A stretch of DNA of 64,000 bases from CAYNWK01 sp964400875 (lineage in GTDB: Bacteria > Chloroflexota > Anaerolineae > Anaerolineales > UBA4823). The notes beneath the pieces are model-generated. The model saw only the letters and a list, made by a program, of their open reading frames with translations. It ran no database searches and was not told the origin of the DNA. This document shows, in pieces, positions 61,742-64,000 of this stretch; positions within the stretch are counted from its first letter, which is position 1, and each line of letters starts with the position of its first letter. The translations under genes and the position numbers were made by a program. Where the stretch lies: contig CAYNWK010000001.1 of NCBI GenBank assembly GCA_964400875.1, forward strand, positions 1-64,000, given 5' to 3'.

Positions 61742-62511
61742 TGCTGGAACCCACGGCGTAGAAGGACGGCGATCAGACCGGTCAGGATCGCGACCAGGGC
61801 TAAAGCGATTTCCGCAATCCGGAAAATGCCCCACTCCCCAATACGCAATCCGAACGGCGCCCGGACCTGTTCTTCCTGAGCATCCTCGGCTGACAGCACT
61901 TGCGGCAGGGGTTCACCCTCGCGAGACTCTGCGGAAGGCGGCCCGATTGTAGGCGATTCGACCGGGCCTGTCGGAGCGGCTTCCAGGCCAGAAGCCTGCA
62001 TGGATTCAACCTCGGCCTGGGTAGTTTGGTCGGTGGTTCTGGCGCCTGTTTCAGCAGGTTCTTCTTGCGGGGACTCAACGACCCCGCCTCCGACCGGACC
62101 GGAAGGTGTACCTTCGGGGGCAGCTTCCATCATCGCCATAGGCGCTTCCTCGGTTTGGGCAGCGCCCAATGGCGCGCTTGTGAATCGCTGGGCAACCAGG
62201 TAATCACCGGCGACCACCAGGATAAAGAGCAGCGAAGCTAAGAGCGATGCGAAGCGGAAGATCGGATAGACTCGTGGCTGCCGTTGGCGAATCCCGGCCA
62301 TTTTCGGCGATAAAGTATAGTTGCGCGGGGCGCGCAACTTCGGCAGGCTGCGTACGACCGCTCGAGTGCGGCGCAGTTCCCGCAAAGCTTGCTGCAAATC
62401 GGGGCTAGACTTTAAGCGCGTTTCGAGGCGGGCCCGTTCTGCTCTTGAGAGCTGGCCATCCAGATAAGCGGAAAGTGTTTCCCAATCTCGGGATGAAACT
62501 CGCGTGGTCAT
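61738..62511 (-). CDS. anti-sigma factor (single-TM)
   Basis: 257 residues. The N-terminus (WETLSAYLDGQLSRAERARLETRL) matches the zinc-finger/RsgI-like anti-sigma helical domain although the usual HxxxCxxC is missing. A membrane segment lies at about 80-100 (FASLLASLLFILVVAGDYLV), a Pro/Glu/Thr-rich external stalk follows, and a second hydrophobic segment (about 232-252) ends in a basic tail. It lies 23 nt after the ECF sigma gene, so it is the likely inhibitor of that sigma. Signals could be read by the external stalk. Confidence 0.78.
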   Translation of the reverse strand: MTTRVSSRDWETLSAYLDGQLSRAERARLETRLKSSPDLQQALRELRRTRAVVRSLPKLRAPRNYTLSPKMAGIRQRQPRVYPIFRFASLLASLLFILVVAGDYLVAQRFTSAPLGAAQTEEAPMAMMEAAPEGTPSGPVGGGVVESPQEEPAETGARTTDQTTQAEVESMQASGLEAAPTGPVESPTIGPPSAESREGEPLPQVLSAEDAQEEQVRAPFGLRIGEWGIFRIAEIALALVAILTGLIAVLLRRGFQQ

Positions 62512-62534
62512 CTTATTTACTCAAGGTATTTTGA

Positions 62535-63137
62535 TCAAATCTCACTTTCAAGACGGAATTTACCCGGTAAAAGTTCCCAGAAACCCTGAAGGCAGTCCCG
62601 CATATTCGCTCGCGCCCGGGCTAAGCGGCTTTTCACCGTGCCGATGGGCCGGCTGATCGCTTCGGCAGCCTCGGCGTAATCCAATCCCTGGACATCAACC
62701 AGCGCGATGACCACGCGAAACTCTGGAGTAAGCCCATCGATGCAATTTTGAATGGCCCGGCTCAATTCAGCTCGCTCGGCAGTCTGCTCAGGCGATTCAC
62801 CCGGATCAGCGAGCCACCTGGGCGATTCGATCTCCTCCCCCGCGTCGTCCAGTGGTTCTAAGGCAGTGGTTGGCTGCCGTTTGCGCCGGCGCAGTTCATC
62901 ATAACAAGCGTTGGTGACAATACGCAGCAGCCAGCCGCGAAATGAACCGCCGCGAAAGGAACGAAGGTTGCGAAAAGCCGAGATAAAAGCTTTTTGACTG
63001 GCGTCATCGGCAGCCGCGCTCTCGCCTAGCACGCGGTACGCCTGATTGTAGACCATGTCCTGGTAGGCCAGCACCAGGCGATTGAAAGAATCCAGATCGC
63101 CTTTTTGAGCGGCATAGATCAGCGCGGTTTCATCCAT
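62535..63137 (-). CDS. ECF-type RNA polymerase sigma factor
   Basis: 200-residue group 4 sigma factor. Region 2 is FNRLVLAYQDMVYNQAYRVLGESAAADDASQKAFISAFRNL, cut here as its core DMVYNQAYRVLG and DASQKAFISAF. Region 4 has VVIALVDVQGLDYAEAAEAI and GTVKSRLARARANMRDCL. It directs RNA polymerase to a stress or envelope regulon. The start overlaps the end of the DUF3054 gene by 8 nt. The anti-sigma follows directly. Confidence 0.93.
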   Translation of the reverse strand: MDETALIYAAQKGDLDSFNRLVLAYQDMVYNQAYRVLGESAAADDASQKAFISAFRNLRSFRGGSFRGWLLRIVTNACYDELRRRKRQPTTALEPLDDAGEEIESPRWLADPGESPEQTAERAELSRAIQNCIDGLTPEFRVVIALVDVQGLDYAEAAEAISRPIGTVKSRLARARANMRDCLQGFWELLPGKFRLESEI

Positions 63138-63534
63138 GCGATGCGCTCATTCTACTCGCTCCGGCAGCATAGATCCCCCGCCAGATGATCAATCCCAGAG
63201 CGGTGACTCCGCCGATGACCAGGATAAATACAGGCAAGATAGGGCTGCCCAGCCAGATGCCCCGCAGCCAGGCGGCCAGGGGCGCGGCAAAGATCATCGC
63301 CCACAACGGCCGCCAGAGCTGGCGCAGATCTTGTGCGATTTGCAGGTCGTATAATCCAACCAGGGGGGCAGCTAACAGCCAGGCGCCCAGCAACGGCAGG
63401 AAAGTGCTCAACATACGCATCCCAGCCGTTTCAAGGGTATTATGGCTGGCGAACCCGATAATCGTGACCAGGCCAATGGTCAAAGTATCTCCGATGAATA
63501 AGGGTAAAAACCGGCGAATAGCGGATGTTTTCAC
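63130..63534 (-). CDS. DUF3054 family membrane protein
   Basis: 134 residues with four predicted membrane helices. The blocks FLPLFIGDTLTIGLVTIIGFASHNT and LLGAWLLAAPLVGLYD match the DUF3054 family of small integral membrane proteins of unknown function. The start is taken as GTG at 63534, with TAGGAT 7 nt upstream and no ribosome-binding site. The longer open frame to 63774 lacks family similarity. It overlaps the sigma factor gene. Confidence 0.75.
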   Translation of the reverse strand: MKTSAIRRFLPLFIGDTLTIGLVTIIGFASHNTLETAGMRMLSTFLPLLGAWLLAAPLVGLYDLQIAQDLRQLWRPLWAMIFAAPLAAWLRGIWLGSPILPVFILVIGGVTALGLIIWRGIYAAGASRMSASHG

Positions 63535-63572
63535 AAAGATTATCCTAACGCAAAGGCTAAAAAGGGGCAAGG

Positions 63573-63602
63573 GTGACAGCCCCGCATGAGTAAGGTTATA
63601 AT
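63573..63602 (+). promoter_or_regulatory. putative promoter of the last gene
   Basis: GTGACA (63573-63578), an 18-nt spacer and TATAAT (63597-63602), about 38 nt before the ATG at 63641. Confidence 0.5.
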
Positions 63603-63640
63603 GCGGCCTGAGCAATTGAGTTCTTAAGGCGAGGTCCAGC

Positions 63641-64000
63641 ATGCAAAAGAAGCCGCTAACCGCAGAATCTGCTTCCCGGCCTTTTTGGCAAAGGTTGTTG
63701 ATCATCCTGGGGATCGATTCAGTGATTGTCCTGGGAGCTGCTCTGCTCTTCCAAAACATCACGCAGATATCCAATTTTTATTTTCTGAGCAGCATCGTGT
63801 TTTTTGTCATCGCCGTGATCCCGATCCTCGGAGAGGTCGGCGGAAGCGCTAAGATCGCTGGCCGGGCTATCCGTAAAGGGGAAAACGTCAGCGAACAGCT
63901 CAAGGACAAACAACAGGTCTATGAAAAGAGCGCCAAGACCACCTACCTGTTTGGGAGCGCAGGCCTTATCACCTTTCTGCTCTCAATCGTCTTACTTGGT
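63641..64000 (+). CDS. hypothetical membrane protein (cut by window end)
   Basis: The first 120 residues of a protein running off the window. It opens MQKKPLTAESASRPFWQRLL, with membrane segments at about 18-38 (LLIILGIDSVIVLGAALL), 46-65 (FLSSIVFFVIAVIPILGEVG) and 103-120 (FGSAGLITFLLSIVLLG), and a charged loop with KGENVSEQLKDKQQVYEKS between the second and third. No family is recognised. Confidence 0.6.
   Translation, partial: MQKKPLTAESASRPFWQRLLIILGIDSVIVLGAALLFQNITQISNFYFLSSIVFFVIAVIPILGEVGGSAKIAGRAIRKGENVSEQLKDKQQVYEKSAKTTYLFGSAGLITFLLSIVLLG

Overview
The window looks like a chromosomal segment of a Chloroflexota bacterium, most likely class Anaerolineae. This is inferred from gene content, not from a phylogeny. 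Pointers are the many lipoproteins whose lipobox is followed by Pro/Thr-rich linkers, a homocysteine methyltransferase fused to methylenetetrahydrofolate reductase behind metH, a T-box in front of pheST, a DUF3467 protein, a bacterial translin, a BTAD/AAA/TPR regulator and a RIO kinase. G+C is moderately high, coding density is high, and no tRNA, rRNA, CRISPR array, prophage or insertion sequence was seen.

Layout: 0.1-4 kb, two exported beta-propeller lipoproteins. 4-7.5 kb, methylmalonyl-CoA epimerase and mutase large subunit (minus) and a DUF1786 protein. 7.5-13.4 kb, a methionine operon with a sigma-A promoter, SAM-I riboswitch, intrinsic terminator, metH and the fused methyltransferase/MTHFR. 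13.4-17.9 kb, pheST behind a Phe T-box. 17.9-22.6 kb, a GAF protein, an acyltransferase, a PpiC-type foldase, a membrane protein and an endonuclease IV-like TIM barrel, separated by palindromic repeats. 22.6-28 kb, a minus-strand housekeeping run (mtaB, HIT, yqeY, pgpH, ybeY, dgkA). 28-31 kb, two paralogous lipoproteins and a TPR protein. 31-34.5 kb, acyl-CoA dehydrogenase with etfBA. 34.5-41.3 kb, a cold-shock protein, S9 peptidase, methyltransferase, SirB1-like protein, RIO kinase with an attenuator-like leader, and a hydroxyacid dehydrogenase. 41.5-46.8 kb, purA, a threonine dehydrogenase-like SDR, a lipoprotein, an orphan DNA methyltransferase and an epimerase. 47-56 kb, a compact plus-strand cluster: ssb, DUF3467, translin, a two-ORF membrane Cas4-like nuclease, nadK, a zinc-finger membrane protein, recN and a SARP-like ATPase regulator. 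56-64 kb, a class A penicillin-binding-protein homologue whose catalytic motifs are replaced, an HtrA-like lipoprotein, a Nudix hydrolase, an ECF sigma/anti-sigma pair and two membrane proteins, the last cut by the window end.

The most interesting items are: (1) the ssb-DUF3467-translin-membrane-Cas4 cluster beside recN, with one in-frame TGA splitting the Cas4-like gene; (2) a leader before the RIO kinase with its own promoter, a 21-residue ORF and four segments able to form two terminators or an alternative hairpin; (3) the PBP homologue lacking the SxxK, SxN, KTG and GT51 catalytic residues; (4) a family of palindromic intergenic repeats; (5) several genes with a -10 hexamer only 6-9 nt before the start codon and no ribosome-binding site, suggesting leaderless transcription.
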